Numbered from the stretch's first letter, positions 10,105-19,790 are shown. The stretch: 64,000 nucleotides of DNA from G964020105 sp964020105 (GCA_964020105.1 OZ026535.1:1178001-1242000); one strand, 5' to 3'. Notes: generated from the letters alone by a model not told the origin. Numbers and translations: made by a program.

Positions 10105-11333
10105 GAGTTTGCTAAACGCTCTAAATTATCTAATCTATCAACCAAACTACGACTAGCAAACTGGAACTGTATATTGTACACTCTATCTACTTCTTCTGTA
10201 CTTTCTATTTCTTTTAAAATAGATAACCTTTGCTGTTCATATGAACGAAGTATATTGAAAGTACTAAATGTTTTGTCACTTGTATCTCTAACAAGAATAT
10301 CATATTGATATTCTAACTCTTTCAAGGAACTAGAAAACTTCCTAACACCAGCTTCTCTACTGCCTCCGTCATATATACTGTAGCGAGCTTCCACAGTAAG
10401 CTTACCATATCTATTAAATCCTGCTGAGCCTCTGTTTTCTTCACTTCTTAGTTCACCTGTCATATTAACCACTGGTAAGTATCTAGATTTCTGTATTTCT
10501 AAATCGTAACCAAACAGACATAAGTTTGATCTTAATATTAACACGTCTATATTATTGGCTAATACCTCATTTACTAATTTATCAGAAGACAAGGGTATCA
10601 TATTAATAATTTTATCACCTAAATCATAGAAATCCTTATTGGTCAGATCTGGCAAAACTGCTGCTGATTGACCAATTTTATTTTTATCAACTAAATTCAG
10701 CAAATAAGCAAGACGTAATCTTACTTTATCTAAATTTGCTTGTGAAACAATCAAGGCAGAATTAGCAGAAGCCAATCTTGATTGCACTAAATTCACATCT
10801 CCCAAAGTAGCGTCACCCTGAGTTCTCATGTTCATTGTCAATCCATCAATTTCTCTTACTTGACGTAAATACTCTCTGTTAATAGATACCAAGTACTCAC
10901 TTTGAATAACGTCATAATAAGAAATAACTGCTAACTGTATTAATGATTCTAATAGTTTTTGGTTCTCAAATTCCCTAGTTTGAACAAATTGTGCAGATCT
11001 TACTATTTTTGTCATCTGCTCAACATCGAAAATCCGTTGCTCTAATATAACTTGTAATTTATTGAAACTTTGCCAACTAGAATCAGCAGAAGAAGCTATA
11101 GGATCAGCCTTTGTATATTCCCGATTAAATATAGTATAAATACGAGGCAGATAATTAGATCTTTGATCTTTATAATCTTCTACCACCTGATTTTTTTTCT
11201 CAAAAATCACCCTAAGTTCAGGAGAATTATTAACTATCTTTTCAATAACCTCATAAACAGTCAAAGGATAAGCAGATTTCGATAATATTACAGTAATAAC
11301 CAATAGGAATACAAATTTCATCATTTTATTCAT
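9972..11333 (-). CDS. TolC-family outer membrane channel (type I secretion outer membrane component)
   Basis: This 453-residue protein has an N-terminal signal peptide (hydrophobic FVFLLVITVILS, about residues 1-23). The rest is the helical repeat pattern of outer membrane efflux proteins, close in length to mature E. coli TolC. It should form the outer membrane duct of a type I secretion system, exporting the giant RTX protein encoded next. The start overlaps the end of the OmpA/MotB-like gene by 8 bp, indicating one transcript. In-frame ATGs at 11324 and 11321 are alternatives and have better spacing from AAAGAG. No ABC transporter or membrane-fusion protein is seen in the window; they may lie past the left edge or elsewhere. 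The gene's 3' end is duplicated downstream. Confidence 0.85.
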   Translation of the reverse strand: MNKMMKFVFLLVITVILSKSAYPLTVYEVIEKIVNNSPELRVIFEKKNQVVEDYKDQRSNYLPRIYTIFNREYTKADPIASSADSSWQSFNKLQVILEQRIFDVEQMTKIVRSAQFVQTREFENQKLLESLIQLAVISYYDVIQSEYLVSINREYLRQVREIDGLTMNMRTQGDATLGDVNLVQSRLASANSALIVSQANLDKVRLRLAYLLNLVDKNKIGQSAAVLPDLTNKDFYDLGDKIINMIPLSSDKLVNEVLANNIDVLILRSNLCLFGYDLEIQKSRYLPVVNMTGELRSEENRGSAGFNRYGKLTVEARYSIYDGGSREAGVRKFSSSLKELEYQYDILVRDTSDKTFSTFNILRSYEQQRLSILKEIESTEEVDRVYNIQFQFASRSLVDRLDNLERLANSRAKLVQVDYSILSSRLQVLMLMGNFVEFFGFQNYLETNNLKLC

Positions 11334-12420
11334 TTCTCTTTATCGCAACCCAACCATAATTTAACTCTTCGGCATTTCGCTCATCATCTACTAAGTAAGA
11401 AGCTTCTTCGGTATTATCTATTGTTTTAAGCCTAATCAAAGATGGAGAAACCCCTGCATCAATCAATAGAGAGCGAAAAATTAACAATCTTTCAACTGCT
11501 ATTCTTTGTGCTTCTGCTGAAGAAACAGCATAATCTGTAACTTTAGCCTCCAGAATTATATTAGCTTCTTTATAATTTTCTATATTATTTCTTATGGCAG
11601 CTGTTGCCGCTTTTGCACTTTCATTATTTAAAAATGGTGCATTGTCATTAAAATCAAAAATCAAAATCTGATCCATTTCCCTCACCAACACCTTGGCATT
11701 GGGATTATTAGGAGGACTTAAGAACAACGAACCCTCCCCACTTGGAGTTTCTACATTCCCTTGTATTTTCTGACCATCAATATCAGTTTGCACAAACTTA
11801 GCAACATCAGGCTTAGGTGCAATTTTCTGCCTTATATCCTCTACTTCATTTTCTTTAGTGATTAACGCTAATAAACTCTGATATTCCCTAACAGCATCAA
11901 CTATTTCTTCATCTTGCTGCTCTATAACTTTTCTTTGTTGTTCTATAACATCTTTCTGAACAATAATTAACTCTTCTAGAACTTCTATAGGATTAACTTC
12001 TGCTATTTTAGGCATATCACCTAATACTTGTTTTTGCGAATCACCTATTTCTTTAACATCTTGTGGATTCTCAACTATATCTGTTATGTCTTCTGGAACA
12101 TAAACAGGCCTCTGATCTTCCCTCTCAACAGTTGGAGCATCACTCTGAATCTCCATTTCTTTTCTTAAGCTAGGATTAGCAATAATAACCAATTTCTGAA
12201 ACTCTGCGCGATACTCACCTAAAACCTCAGACTCTACCTTAAAAGATGATGGACTAGTTTCATAACTCTGTTTTCTTATTGAGGATGTTATTCTAGTAAT
12301 AGATAAAACTATCACTAAAACTAACAACGCAAACGCTAACACCAGAACTGTTGAAGATAGTATATCAACAAAGCTTGGCCAGGCCTGTGTACTTGATTCA
12401 TCATACTTATTTTTACTCAT
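11326..12420 (-). CDS. MotB/OmpA-like (ZorB/SiiA-like) stator partner
   Basis: This 364-residue protein has one membrane helix (about residues 20-43). Just before it is FVDIL, with Asp19 placed like the proton-binding Asp of MotB, ExbD/TolR and ZorB. Residues 145-200 form a Gln/Glu-rich coiled coil. Residues about 249-364 have the layout of an OmpA/MotB peptidoglycan-binding domain (a FDFND strand, then helix-strand units, AEAQRIAVERL, then LLIDAGVSPSLIRLKT), though the usual GHTD motif is not obvious. It lies 24 bp after the MotA-like gene and overlaps TolC. The pair probably forms a proton-driven inner membrane complex anchored to peptidoglycan. It resembles SiiA of Salmonella SPI-4 and ZorB of Zorya; exact subfamily is uncertain. 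Confidence 0.72.
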   Translation of the reverse strand: MSKNKYDESSTQAWPSFVDILSSTVLVLAFALLVLVIVLSITRITSSIRKQSYETSPSSFKVESEVLGEYRAEFQKLVIIANPSLRKEMEIQSDAPTVEREDQRPVYVPEDITDIVENPQDVKEIGDSQKQVLGDMPKIAEVNPIEVLEELIIVQKDVIEQQRKVIEQQDEEIVDAVREYQSLLALITKENEVEDIRQKIAPKPDVAKFVQTDIDGQKIQGNVETPSGEGSLFLSPPNNPNAKVLVREMDQILIFDFNDNAPFLNNESAKAATAAIRNNIENYKEANIILEAKVTDYAVSSAEAQRIAVERLLIFRSLLIDAGVSPSLIRLKTIDNTEEASYLVDDERNAEELNYGWVAIKRNE

Positions 12421-12444
12421 ACCCTACACCACACAAAATTGTAT

Positions 12445-15400
12445 CTATCTAACCGTTAACCCTGCCAACCTTGCACATACCTCTAGTATATTTTCGGCAA
12501 CATCCCTTGAATTTAATATCTCAGTTATTAAAGTATCAACAGCATTTGCCATTATATCAAGCCTTGCATTACCACTTTGTTGCTCACCTCTTAAAGCCAT
12601 AAGAGCTTCTATTAATTCAATATTTCCTCCACTCTTAGATAAATCACCACCTTGTTGATTACTATATAAATATCCTATTAAATTATCAACCTGTGGCATA
12701 ACTGAATTAAGTCTATCCATTAATATACCTTGATTATCAGCAACTCTACTAATTTCATTCATAATTCTATCAGATATATTATTACCTAAATTTTCTTTAA
12801 TGGAAGCTATCTCGGCAACAGCATATTCCATAGAATTCCGAATTTGATCTTTTATTTCCATATTAGACATTGTACTCTCAGATGCTAGCCTTTCAAAAGA
12901 ATTAACAGCCATACTAATATCACTAGTAGCCCCTAAAAGACCATTTATCACATTAACTGTTTGCTCTCCTAAAGCTATATCCTTAGACATAAATGTTTGC
13001 AAATGCCCATTCAATGTTTCTGACAGCACATATAACTGATTCGTTAAGTTCTGTGAATAATTAGCAAATGTCATCTCCATGGATTCTGAACTTCTATCAA
13101 TACGCGCTAATGTATCTGACAATCCCATAAAAGAATTAATTATCATAGATAAACTATCACCAACACTACGTAAACTTTCATTAGATAATGCAAGATTGTT
13201 CAAACTTTCGCTTAAATATGCCGTTGCCACATTGTTGCGCTCTAAAGCCTCTGTCTGCGTATATACACTGCTAGCAACAACAGATAAAGCCTCTGTTGCT
13301 ACAAACATATCCTGCGCCACTCCGGATACTGTACTACCAATATCTGCAAAATTACTATGCATCCCAGCAAATGTTTGCGAAAGATCGTATATTGAAGCTT
13401 GTAATCCAGAATTTTGCTGATACAAATCGGCAACCATAGCACTGGATTGACTACTCTGTGCTGATAAATCCGCAATTATCTCTTGATTTAGCATATTTTG
13501 ACTGGCCATCTCCATTACCATATTTTGCGATTGATTCATCATTCCCGCAAGCTCACCCAAAGCTCCATAGATGTTATCTGGCAATTCACCTAACTTATAA
13601 TCAAGCTGTTCCAATTTAGATGTTTGAATATCTGTAGATAAATTAATACTACTTAAACTCTCTATAATTCCATTCATACCATCAACCAAAACTGCAGAAG
13701 TATAATCAACTCTCTCACTTAAAGCAGTTAAAAACATAGTATTATCATTAGCAATAACTCCCTGAGTTTGCATTATGCTATACATAGCGTCCCTCATAAC
13801 CCCCTGGGTATCACCAGCCTCTTGCGCAAACATCTCAACTTGCGTTACCAAATTATTTAAATCTACCATATTATTAGATATGTAATCAAACGTAGTTACA
13901 ACTGTACTAACAGTATCCCTAAGCAAATCCGACACCTCAGACATTTGCTCAGAATACATATCTCTTAGTTGTGCAAAATCTGACACCACTGACAACATAA
14001 TATCTGCTGCCTGTGCAGTCTCAGATGCCACATTGCTTATTTGCACTGATATCTCACCACTCTGCATAGCTATCTCTGCTACACCATTAGCCGCCTCCAT
14101 AACAGAAGAAACAACTCCATCCATAGCGTAAGTAACTTCACTAATTGCACCACTAAGCATATCCCCAGCGTAACCTATACTAGAATTTATATCATATAAA
14201 CGCTCAGCTATGTACTCATTACTTTCTAAAACCACTCTTGCAAAATCTGATATAGCTCTGTCCATATTTTGCGCAGTATTGGCGATGTATCCCAAAGTAA
14301 CCACAGCCTCTCCTAAACTCTCACTGCTTGCTGACATTATATTTACCCAATCATACACAGCAGGAAGCAACTCTTGCAACAACTCATTCATTGCATAAGT
14401 AGAATTATCTAAATTAGCAAAACTACTATCCAATTTTTCCATTCTATCATCTAAATTTTCCACCACTTGAGTAAAAACCTCGATAGATTGAGTAGAATCA
14501 CGAAGTGTAGAATCTAATGCATACATATTATCAGATAACATACCAACAACATAATTCATACCGTTCATTTCATCTTTAATTATTGACAAAGTATCATACA
14601 TATTAGGTAAGAAATTTTCAACACCATCACTTATCTCTCCAACCAAAGCAGTTAGTGTCTCAACAGCTTCAGTAGCCCCTACAGCATAATCAACAAGAAT
14701 TTCCGAATTACTCAACAATCCTCGTCCCACTGAAAGATTATCAACCAGTGATACATCCATATTGCTCAAAATCCCTACACTATCTCTTCCAATTAGTACA
14801 ACATCTCTAAGTAACCCATTTTGTTGCTGCTGATTCTCATCAACACCCGCAGCAAAATCAGCCAGCTGCTCCCTAAAATAAACCACTTGATCTAAATGAT
14901 CACGCGCTAAACTAGTACCCTCTTCAACTACCGGAACTAATCCATTTAAATTAACATCCACATGCTCCAATACATCCAACGTACCCTCTGAAACCCTCAA
15001 CGCTCTTCCACCTATAGCATTGCCTTCAGATAACTCTAACAACATATTATCGTACATAGAATTTGATGTCTCTAATTCATCCAATACTCTGCTATTCAAA
15101 CTTATAATATTACTAAGATTTTCATTAGCTAATTCACCTACATCTATCATACTATTAAGATTCTTATTAGACAGATCACCTATATCTATAATAGTAGATA
15201 AATTTCTATTAGCTAAATCACCTATATCTATCATACTATTAAGATTTTTATTAGACAGATCACCTATATCTATAATAGTAGATAAATTTCTATTAGCTAA
15301 ATCACCTATATCTATCATACTATTAAGATTTTTATTAGACAAATCACCTATATCTATAATAGTAGATAAATTTCTATTAGCTAAATCACCTATATCTTCC

Positions 15401-16851
15401 AATGCCGCTAAAGTATCCTTATTTACCTCTATCACTTCATCTATAGCTGCCACAGCCTCGCCTAAGGTATCCTCTTTAGCAACACTGTTTAGTATACCAT
15501 CCGATAAATCATTACTCTCGTTACCTATGGAGTTAGCCTCTGATAAAATATCAACCATCTCTCCAAATACACCATTATAATCAAAAGTTTTAGAATCTAT
15601 AGAATCAGATATACCATTAAGCTCATCAACTAAATCATTACTTTCTTGTATGGATTTATTAATAATATCAGATTTCTCATTACCAACCTCATTAACCTCC
15701 ACAAGCTCATCTAGTAAATCTACAGCCTGCTCAGAAACCTCAACCTGATCAGAAGATATCGAATTACTTAAATCAACCCCATCTAAAATTGCTCTAAGAT
15801 TATCAGCAACATTATCATCTAAATACTTAAATAATTCTAACCTGTTCTCCTCAGCTATCCCAGCAATCTCATCAACCATAGTATCCAGTATGTTCAACTT
15901 ATCAGCCAATTCTACCAACTTCACCAAATTAAATACCATAGCTTTTGTGAGCTTTTCTTGCCTATCTTGTCCTCTTGTGATTATTCTAGCCATCGTGAAC
16001 AACCCTTCAGAAACACCATCTAACTTTTCAGCCACAGTAACACTTAATTTATTAAAGGAATCCTCAAGAGCTAAAAGAATATCTTCTGCCTTGATTTCCG
16101 CAGGATCAACCTTTGACATACCAGTTGTAGCCGTTAGAAAATTTTTAAGCTTATTTGTAAATACCGATAATTGTTGTGCAGCCACATAATTACCATAATT
16201 GGCAAATAATGATGCTACCAATCCAAATAATGACGTACTAAATGCAACAGACATACCACGTAACGGATCAGCTAACAATCCAACTAGCCCAAATATATCT
16301 ATATTGTCAGCGTCAGACAAGCTTGATAAAGCATTACCAACACCATCTATCGTTTGTAGCAATCCTACGAATGTACCAAACAAACCAAGCATCGTAAATA
16401 TACCTGCTAAAAATCTACTTGGTCCTAAAACTCTATCCCCATTTTCAGAAACTGAATTTACTATAATCATAGCGTCTGCATAACTAACGTCTAATTTCCC
16501 CGCCTTAGCAGCTGTAGACAACACCTTAGACGTAATCGGACTATCTATCAATGTCCCAGCTATGGAAGAAGACACATAAACTGACTGACTACCAGAATCA
16601 GTGTTCTCCGTGGATGTTGGCGAAAGAGTACCAAACAACCTATTTATAACACGCGCACTACGACTGTAGTAAGATAACACACCCAATATCCAAAGCATAC
16701 AAACTATAAACAAGCCTATTATAAGACCGTTAATATATATATTAGAACTCATATACACATAAACAGTATCACTAAATACAATAACCATTGTTATTAGTAA
16801 TAATAAACTCACAATAAAGTGTAATGGAAAAAAATTTATTTTTAACGACAT
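12445..16851 (-). CDS. MotA/TolQ/ZorA-like proton channel protein with giant helical tail
   Basis: This 1468-residue protein has two N-terminal hydrophobic helices (about 8-30 and 38-60). Two more lie at about 139-163 (FLAGIFTMLGLFGTFVGLL) and 196-225 (GMSVAFSTSLFGLVASLFANYG). The third carries the small-residue GLFGTFVGLL pattern typical of MotA/ExbB/TolQ channels. Some 1240 further residues are almost entirely predicted helix or coiled coil, including a 14-residue repeat at about residues 487-584. The layout resembles ZorA, whose long cytoplasmic helical tail follows a four-helix stator domain. AGGAAAGAG precedes the ATG. It is first in the set with the MotB/OmpA-like and TolC genes. Ion-channel role is inferred from the architecture; the tail's partner is unknown. 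No Zorya effector genes are adjacent. Confidence 0.72.
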   Translation of the reverse strand: MSLKINFFPLHFIVSLLLLITMVIVFSDTVYVYMSSNIYINGLIIGLFIVCMLWILGVLSYYSRSARVINRLFGTLSPTSTENTDSGSQSVYVSSSIAGTLIDSPITSKVLSTAAKAGKLDVSYADAMIIVNSVSENGDRVLGPSRFLAGIFTMLGLFGTFVGLLQTIDGVGNALSSLSDADNIDIFGLVGLLADPLRGMSVAFSTSLFGLVASLFANYGNYVAAQQLSVFTNKLKNFLTATTGMSKVDPAEIKAEDILLALEDSFNKLSVTVAEKLDGVSEGLFTMARIITRGQDRQEKLTKAMVFNLVKLVELADKLNILDTMVDEIAGIAEENRLELFKYLDDNVADNLRAILDGVDLSNSISSDQVEVSEQAVDLLDELVEVNEVGNEKSDIINKSIQESNDLVDELNGISDSIDSKTFDYNGVFGEMVDILSEANSIGNESNDLSDGILNSVAKEDTLGEAVAAIDEVIEVNKDTLAALEDIGDLANRNLSTIIDIGDLSNKNLNSMIDIGDLANRNLSTIIDIGDLSNKNLNSMIDIGDLANRNLSTIIDIGDLSNKNLNSMIDVGELANENLSNIISLNSRVLDELETSNSMYDNMLLELSEGNAIGGRALRVSEGTLDVLEHVDVNLNGLVPVVEEGTSLARDHLDQVVYFREQLADFAAGVDENQQQQNGLLRDVVLIGRDSVGILSNMDVSLVDNLSVGRGLLSNSEILVDYAVGATEAVETLTALVGEISDGVENFLPNMYDTLSIIKDEMNGMNYVVGMLSDNMYALDSTLRDSTQSIEVFTQVVENLDDRMEKLDSSFANLDNSTYAMNELLQELLPAVYDWVNIMSASSESLGEAVVTLGYIANTAQNMDRAISDFARVVLESNEYIAERLYDINSSIGYAGDMLSGAISEVTYAMDGVVSSVMEAANGVAEIAMQSGEISVQISNVASETAQAADIMLSVVSDFAQLRDMYSEQMSEVSDLLRDTVSTVVTTFDYISNNMVDLNNLVTQVEMFAQEAGDTQGVMRDAMYSIMQTQGVIANDNTMFLTALSERVDYTSAVLVDGMNGIIESLSSINLSTDIQTSKLEQLDYKLGELPDNIYGALGELAGMMNQSQNMVMEMASQNMLNQEIIADLSAQSSQSSAMVADLYQQNSGLQASIYDLSQTFAGMHSNFADIGSTVSGVAQDMFVATEALSVVASSVYTQTEALERNNVATAYLSESLNNLALSNESLRSVGDSLSMIINSFMGLSDTLARIDRSSESMEMTFANYSQNLTNQLYVLSETLNGHLQTFMSKDIALGEQTVNVINGLLGATSDISMAVNSFERLASESTMSNMEIKDQIRNSMEYAVAEIASIKENLGNNISDRIMNEISRVADNQGILMDRLNSVMPQVDNLIGYLYSNQQGGDLSKSGGNIELIEALMALRGEQQSGNARLDIMANAVDTLITEILNSRDVAENILEVCARLAGLTVR
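15100..15393 (-). repeat. In-frame tandem repeat, 42-bp unit (84-bp dimer) in the stator tail
   Basis: Six 42-bp units alternate between IGDLANRNLSTIID and IGDLSNKNLNSMID, giving three near-identical 84-bp dimers at 15142-15393. A diverged seventh unit (VGELANENLSNIIS) follows at 15100-15141. Fourteen residues is two heptads, so each unit adds four helical turns without breaking a coiled coil. The near-identity of the dimers suggests recent expansion and probable length polymorphism. Confidence 0.93.
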
Positions 16852-17008
16852 ACTGATCTCTTTCCTAGTAATTTAAAACCCCAATCAACTGATCGTACCC
16901 TTTACAAATACGCACACTATCAATCTATTCAGTCTATGATATAACAATATACAATATATTTCAATAAATAATTAAACCGTTTTCAAACTTTTTTTATACA
17001 ATATATCT

Positions 17009-17392
17009 TTATCTTGTATAAGCAAGAGTCAGATCTTCAAGAATTATTGTTTTCCCCTGCAGATCCTTCAGTTCAGCTTTCTTAACATTAATACTACTAT
17101 CTCTATACTGCTTAGCAAAATAACAGCTAGATATATAACGACCTCCACTTTTGTAAACAAGTACCACGTCCACCTTCGACGTATCAAAACGATAATTATA
17201 ATTGTAATTAATTTTTACAACTTTAAAATCACTACCTACGTATTCATCCACTAGTTTTGTACAAATTATCGCAGCCATACGCTCATTTACATTACTATTA
17301 TCCCTAGAACTAATAAAAAAATATATCATTGCCACTATAAATACGCTAACCAAACCTATCTTAGCATACTTTAATAAATTATAGTACAACAT
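17009..17392 (-). CDS. Small single-pass membrane protein, unknown
   Basis: This 127-residue protein has one N-terminal membrane helix (IGLVSVFIVAMIYFFI) and a basic/aromatic domain outside it. I do not recognise the family. The frame is open upstream to 17437, but the ATG at 17392 is preceded by AGGAGAGG at good spacing, and this start avoids overlap with the phosphoribosyltransferase gene 11 bp upstream. The two genes look co-transcribed. It is separated from the stator gene by 157 bp, so any link to that operon is speculative. Confidence 0.6.
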   Translation of the reverse strand: MLYYNLLKYAKIGLVSVFIVAMIYFFISSRDNSNVNERMAAIICTKLVDEYVGSDFKVVKINYNYNYRFDTSKVDVVLVYKSGGRYISSCYFAKQYRDSSINVKKAELKDLQGKTIILEDLTLAYTR

Positions 17393-17403
17393 ACTAACCT
17401 CTC

Positions 17404-17859
17404 CTATAAAGATTTTTCCCAGGGAAAATATATCCACACCGAGGGATCAAAATAACTTATATAACCATCTAAAATTTCACTACTAATCAATTTAGTATAT
17501 ACAGCAAAAAAATATGCATGCGGCAATCTACTTCTAATCAGTTGTGAAGTACTCCCTGTATCAACAAGCTCATCTATTATTATCCATCCCTTGCCCTTAT
17601 CTTCTATAGCTCCACTTGGGTAAGATAAAATCTCATTAACCTTATCCGCCTTATGATTGTCTGAATATGTCTTAACTGCAAATGCCTCTATTCTTCTAAT
17701 ATTTAGCTCTGAGCTTATTATAGCTGTAGGTACCAATCCACCTCTAGTTAAACATACTATACCCTTTATATCTAACTCCTTATCTCTTATGATTTTGCAT
17801 AATTTCTGTGTATCATTATGAAATTTCTCCCACGAAATAAATATTTTCCTATTATCCAA
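17404..17859 (-). CDS. gpt: Xanthine-guanine phosphoribosyltransferase-like protein
   Basis: This protein of about 151 residues transfers phosphoribose from PRPP to guanine, xanthine or hypoxanthine (purine salvage). It matches Gpt in length and along its whole sequence: FISWEKFHND at the start, TRGGLVP, the PRPP-binding signature IIIDELVDTGST, and a PWEKSL end like the E. coli PWDMGV tail. A TTG start at 17859 has AGGAG 8 nt upstream. The GTG three codons earlier touches the AGGAG and is unlikely. Purine salvage fits a host-dependent organism. Confidence 0.85.
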   Translation of the reverse strand: MDNRKIFISWEKFHNDTQKLCKIIRDKELDIKGIVCLTRGGLVPTAIISSELNIRRIEAFAVKTYSDNHKADKVNEILSYPSGAIEDKGKGWIIIDELVDTGSTSQLIRSRLPHAYFFAVYTKLISSEILDGYISYFDPSVWIYFPWEKSL

Positions 17860-18064
17860 GTAAAACACTCCTCGTAAAATGTGAAAATTAAGACCTATTA
17901 ATTAATCTTATAAAACCTTACTATAAAAATATGATAAAAACAAAAAAAGATTTGTTATTACAAAAAAAATCTCCATCCCAAATACAATATTAACTTTTTA
18001 TTATGTAATCATAAAAATATTTAATACTCTACTTGTTCCTGTAATCTTAGAATATATAACTTTA

Positions 18065-19192
18065 TTAATCATAAATCCTTGCTAAAAAACTTCCTAGATT
18101 TTCATCTAGTTGTTTATTTATATGTGTAGTAGGTATCTCTTCTGTACCTTCCTTAGCTAAATATTTTATGCTTACACTTGTTCCTTGTTTTTTACCATTG
18201 ATCAACACTTTAAATGTAACATCTATTATATTGACCGCAAAATTCTTTAATGATGTATCCTTGTGAATTTTTGAAAAATCAACCTCTATATGGTTTTCTG
18301 ATTTATCTACCACGTACATCTGATTATTAATAGCTACCTTTTCTATTAGTTGCCTTAATTCACTATCACTTATTCCTGAACGATTATTTATTATAATACT
18401 CACAGGTATATCAGTTATCAATTTTTTTTGTAAATGAATAGTATACTGAATATTATCTCTAAGAGATAAATTAAAAGACTTGCTTACAGACCTATAACCA
18501 CTTAAAGAGGCCTCATAGCTATGATTTCCTACAGATAAATATATATTTTGATACGGTTTTTTAGGTTTAGAATCAACCAATAACTTAACATCAACCAAAT
18601 TTGGAATTACTAAAAATTTTACTGTCGCATTGCTTTTAATAGCCATATCTAAATCAGCAATATACTGCTTTAATGTGATTAAGTTTTCTCCACTCAGCCC
18701 TGTAGGGATATTTTTAGATTTAGCATAGTAAACTAAAGATAGTAAAAAATTAGCTTTCTCAAACTTCTCCATCATAGCATCCCTAGACAAGCTATCAAAT
18801 TCTGATGGATTGATTTGCACAAAAAGATAACTAATTGTTGAAATAATAGATTTCTCATCTATTCCTACATATACCTCATATTTTCTAGAATTTAATTTTT
18901 TTAGATTATAAAATACTAGCCCTTGAAAATAAGATTTAGAATTTAATTTCAAAGTATTTGATACACTTATATTAAATTGATCATTTTTCAACACCTCTTC
19001 AGATTGCAAAGCACTTTCAATATTTACAAAAATTTGATTGGATAAATTAGCTACTGCACTGTTTTGTGCTTGCTGTTCCGTTTCACCTTTACCTATAGAA
19101 TTAAGGATAAGTTCTTTTTGTTGGATGTTTTTTTCAGCACAGGAAAAAAGAAAAAATAAGCAAAATATAGCAGCTAAATTTCTGTTAATCAT
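18065..19192 (-). CDS. Lipoprotein with LPP20-like N-terminus and PEGA-like segment
   Basis: This 375-residue protein has a lipoprotein signal ending in LFSCAEK (lipobox Cys). Residues about 30-70 (IGKGETEQQAQNSAVANL) have the alanine-rich helix typical of LPP20-type lipoproteins. A middle stretch (about 215-265: NIYLSVGNHSYEASLSGYRSVSKSFNL) resembles a PEGA surface-repeat domain. The C-terminus is unrecognised. AAGGAG lies upstream of the ATG at 19192; the frame is open to 19219. It is last in a four-lipoprotein operon with LpoB, 31 bp after it. Function unknown, probably cell-envelope. Confidence 0.65.
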   Translation of the reverse strand: MINRNLAAIFCLFFLFSCAEKNIQQKELILNSIGKGETEQQAQNSAVANLSNQIFVNIESALQSEEVLKNDQFNISVSNTLKLNSKSYFQGLVFYNLKKLNSRKYEVYVGIDEKSIISTISYLFVQINPSEFDSLSRDAMMEKFEKANFLLSLVYYAKSKNIPTGLSGENLITLKQYIADLDMAIKSNATVKFLVIPNLVDVKLLVDSKPKKPYQNIYLSVGNHSYEASLSGYRSVSKSFNLSLRDNIQYTIHLQKKLITDIPVSIIINNRSGISDSELRQLIEKVAINNQMYVVDKSENHIEVDFSKIHKDTSLKNFAVNIIDVTFKVLINGKKQGTSVSIKYLAKEGTEEIPTTHINKQLDENLGSFLARIYD

Positions 19193-19223
19193 ATGATTAT
19201 TTCTCCTTTTACCTGACAATTAC

Positions 19224-19790
19224 TTATTTTGATACCTTGTTTATTTCTGCTTCATCAAGCCATATTTCTTCACCTGTTTCAATATTTTGCAGAATCAGAG
19301 TGAATTTATAATAGGTTTGTTTTTCTTTTTTAACATAAGTTACAATTGAGCTAAAATTACCATACATAACGTATTTTGCGCCCCACAACTTACCTAATTG
19401 GGTTGCTTTTTGCTGATCAGCCAAAGGACTCTGAGCTATTGCTACTTCTTTAGATAAAACATCCATTTTATCTCTGTTAATTATGCTGAATAATTTTGAT
19501 CTAACCACGGCTATTTTAAGAGTATCAGTCATACTCTCTGTATCTATATGCTCTGATGTTTTATTTTTTACAATATCAATTAATAAAGTTGGCCTAGCAC
19601 CACCAAGATCAGATTTTAAAGTTGCATCTGTAACAAGCTTACTAGATAAAGTTTCAACTAACATTTTTTGATCTTGTGCAGAAAACGTGCTAGAAGCTCT
19701 GTTATCTGCAACTGCCTGATATGATGTTTCTGTACCACAAGCACTAAGGGCTAACAATAATAATAAAATAAATTTATTTTTTTTCATCAT
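19224..19790 (-). CDS. lpoB: LpoB-type penicillin-binding protein activator lipoprotein
   Basis: This 188-residue lipoprotein has signal peptide FILLLLLALSAC, with the lipidated Cys in ALSACGTE. The core shows LpoB family features: DIVKNKTSEHIDTESMTDTLKIAVVRS, then SIINRDKMDVLSKE, then a GAKYVMYGNF strand and LQNIETGEEIW. In gammaproteobacteria LpoB stimulates PBP1B across the periplasm; in this lineage the partner is unknown. The start at 19790 is supported by AAGGAG 9 nt upstream, and the frame open to 19835 would overlap the preceding gene. It sits in the operon of four lipoproteins. Confidence 0.8.
   Translation of the reverse strand: MMKKNKFILLLLLALSACGTETSYQAVADNRASSTFSAQDQKMLVETLSSKLVTDATLKSDLGGARPTLLIDIVKNKTSEHIDTESMTDTLKIAVVRSKLFSIINRDKMDVLSKEVAIAQSPLADQQKATQLGKLWGAKYVMYGNFSSIVTYVKKEKQTYYKFTLILQNIETGEEIWLDEAEINKVSK

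Noticed and set aside
15020..15580. 186-codon plus-strand frame with internal repeats
   Set aside because: It is the antisense reading of the 42-bp repeats in the stator tail; the repeat phase is explained by the coding strand.
12445..16851. A complete Zorya anti-phage system
   Set aside because: ZorA/ZorB-like architecture is present, but no ZorC, ZorD or ZorE gene is adjacent, and TolC and an RTX substrate are instead. A secretion/adhesin role fits better.
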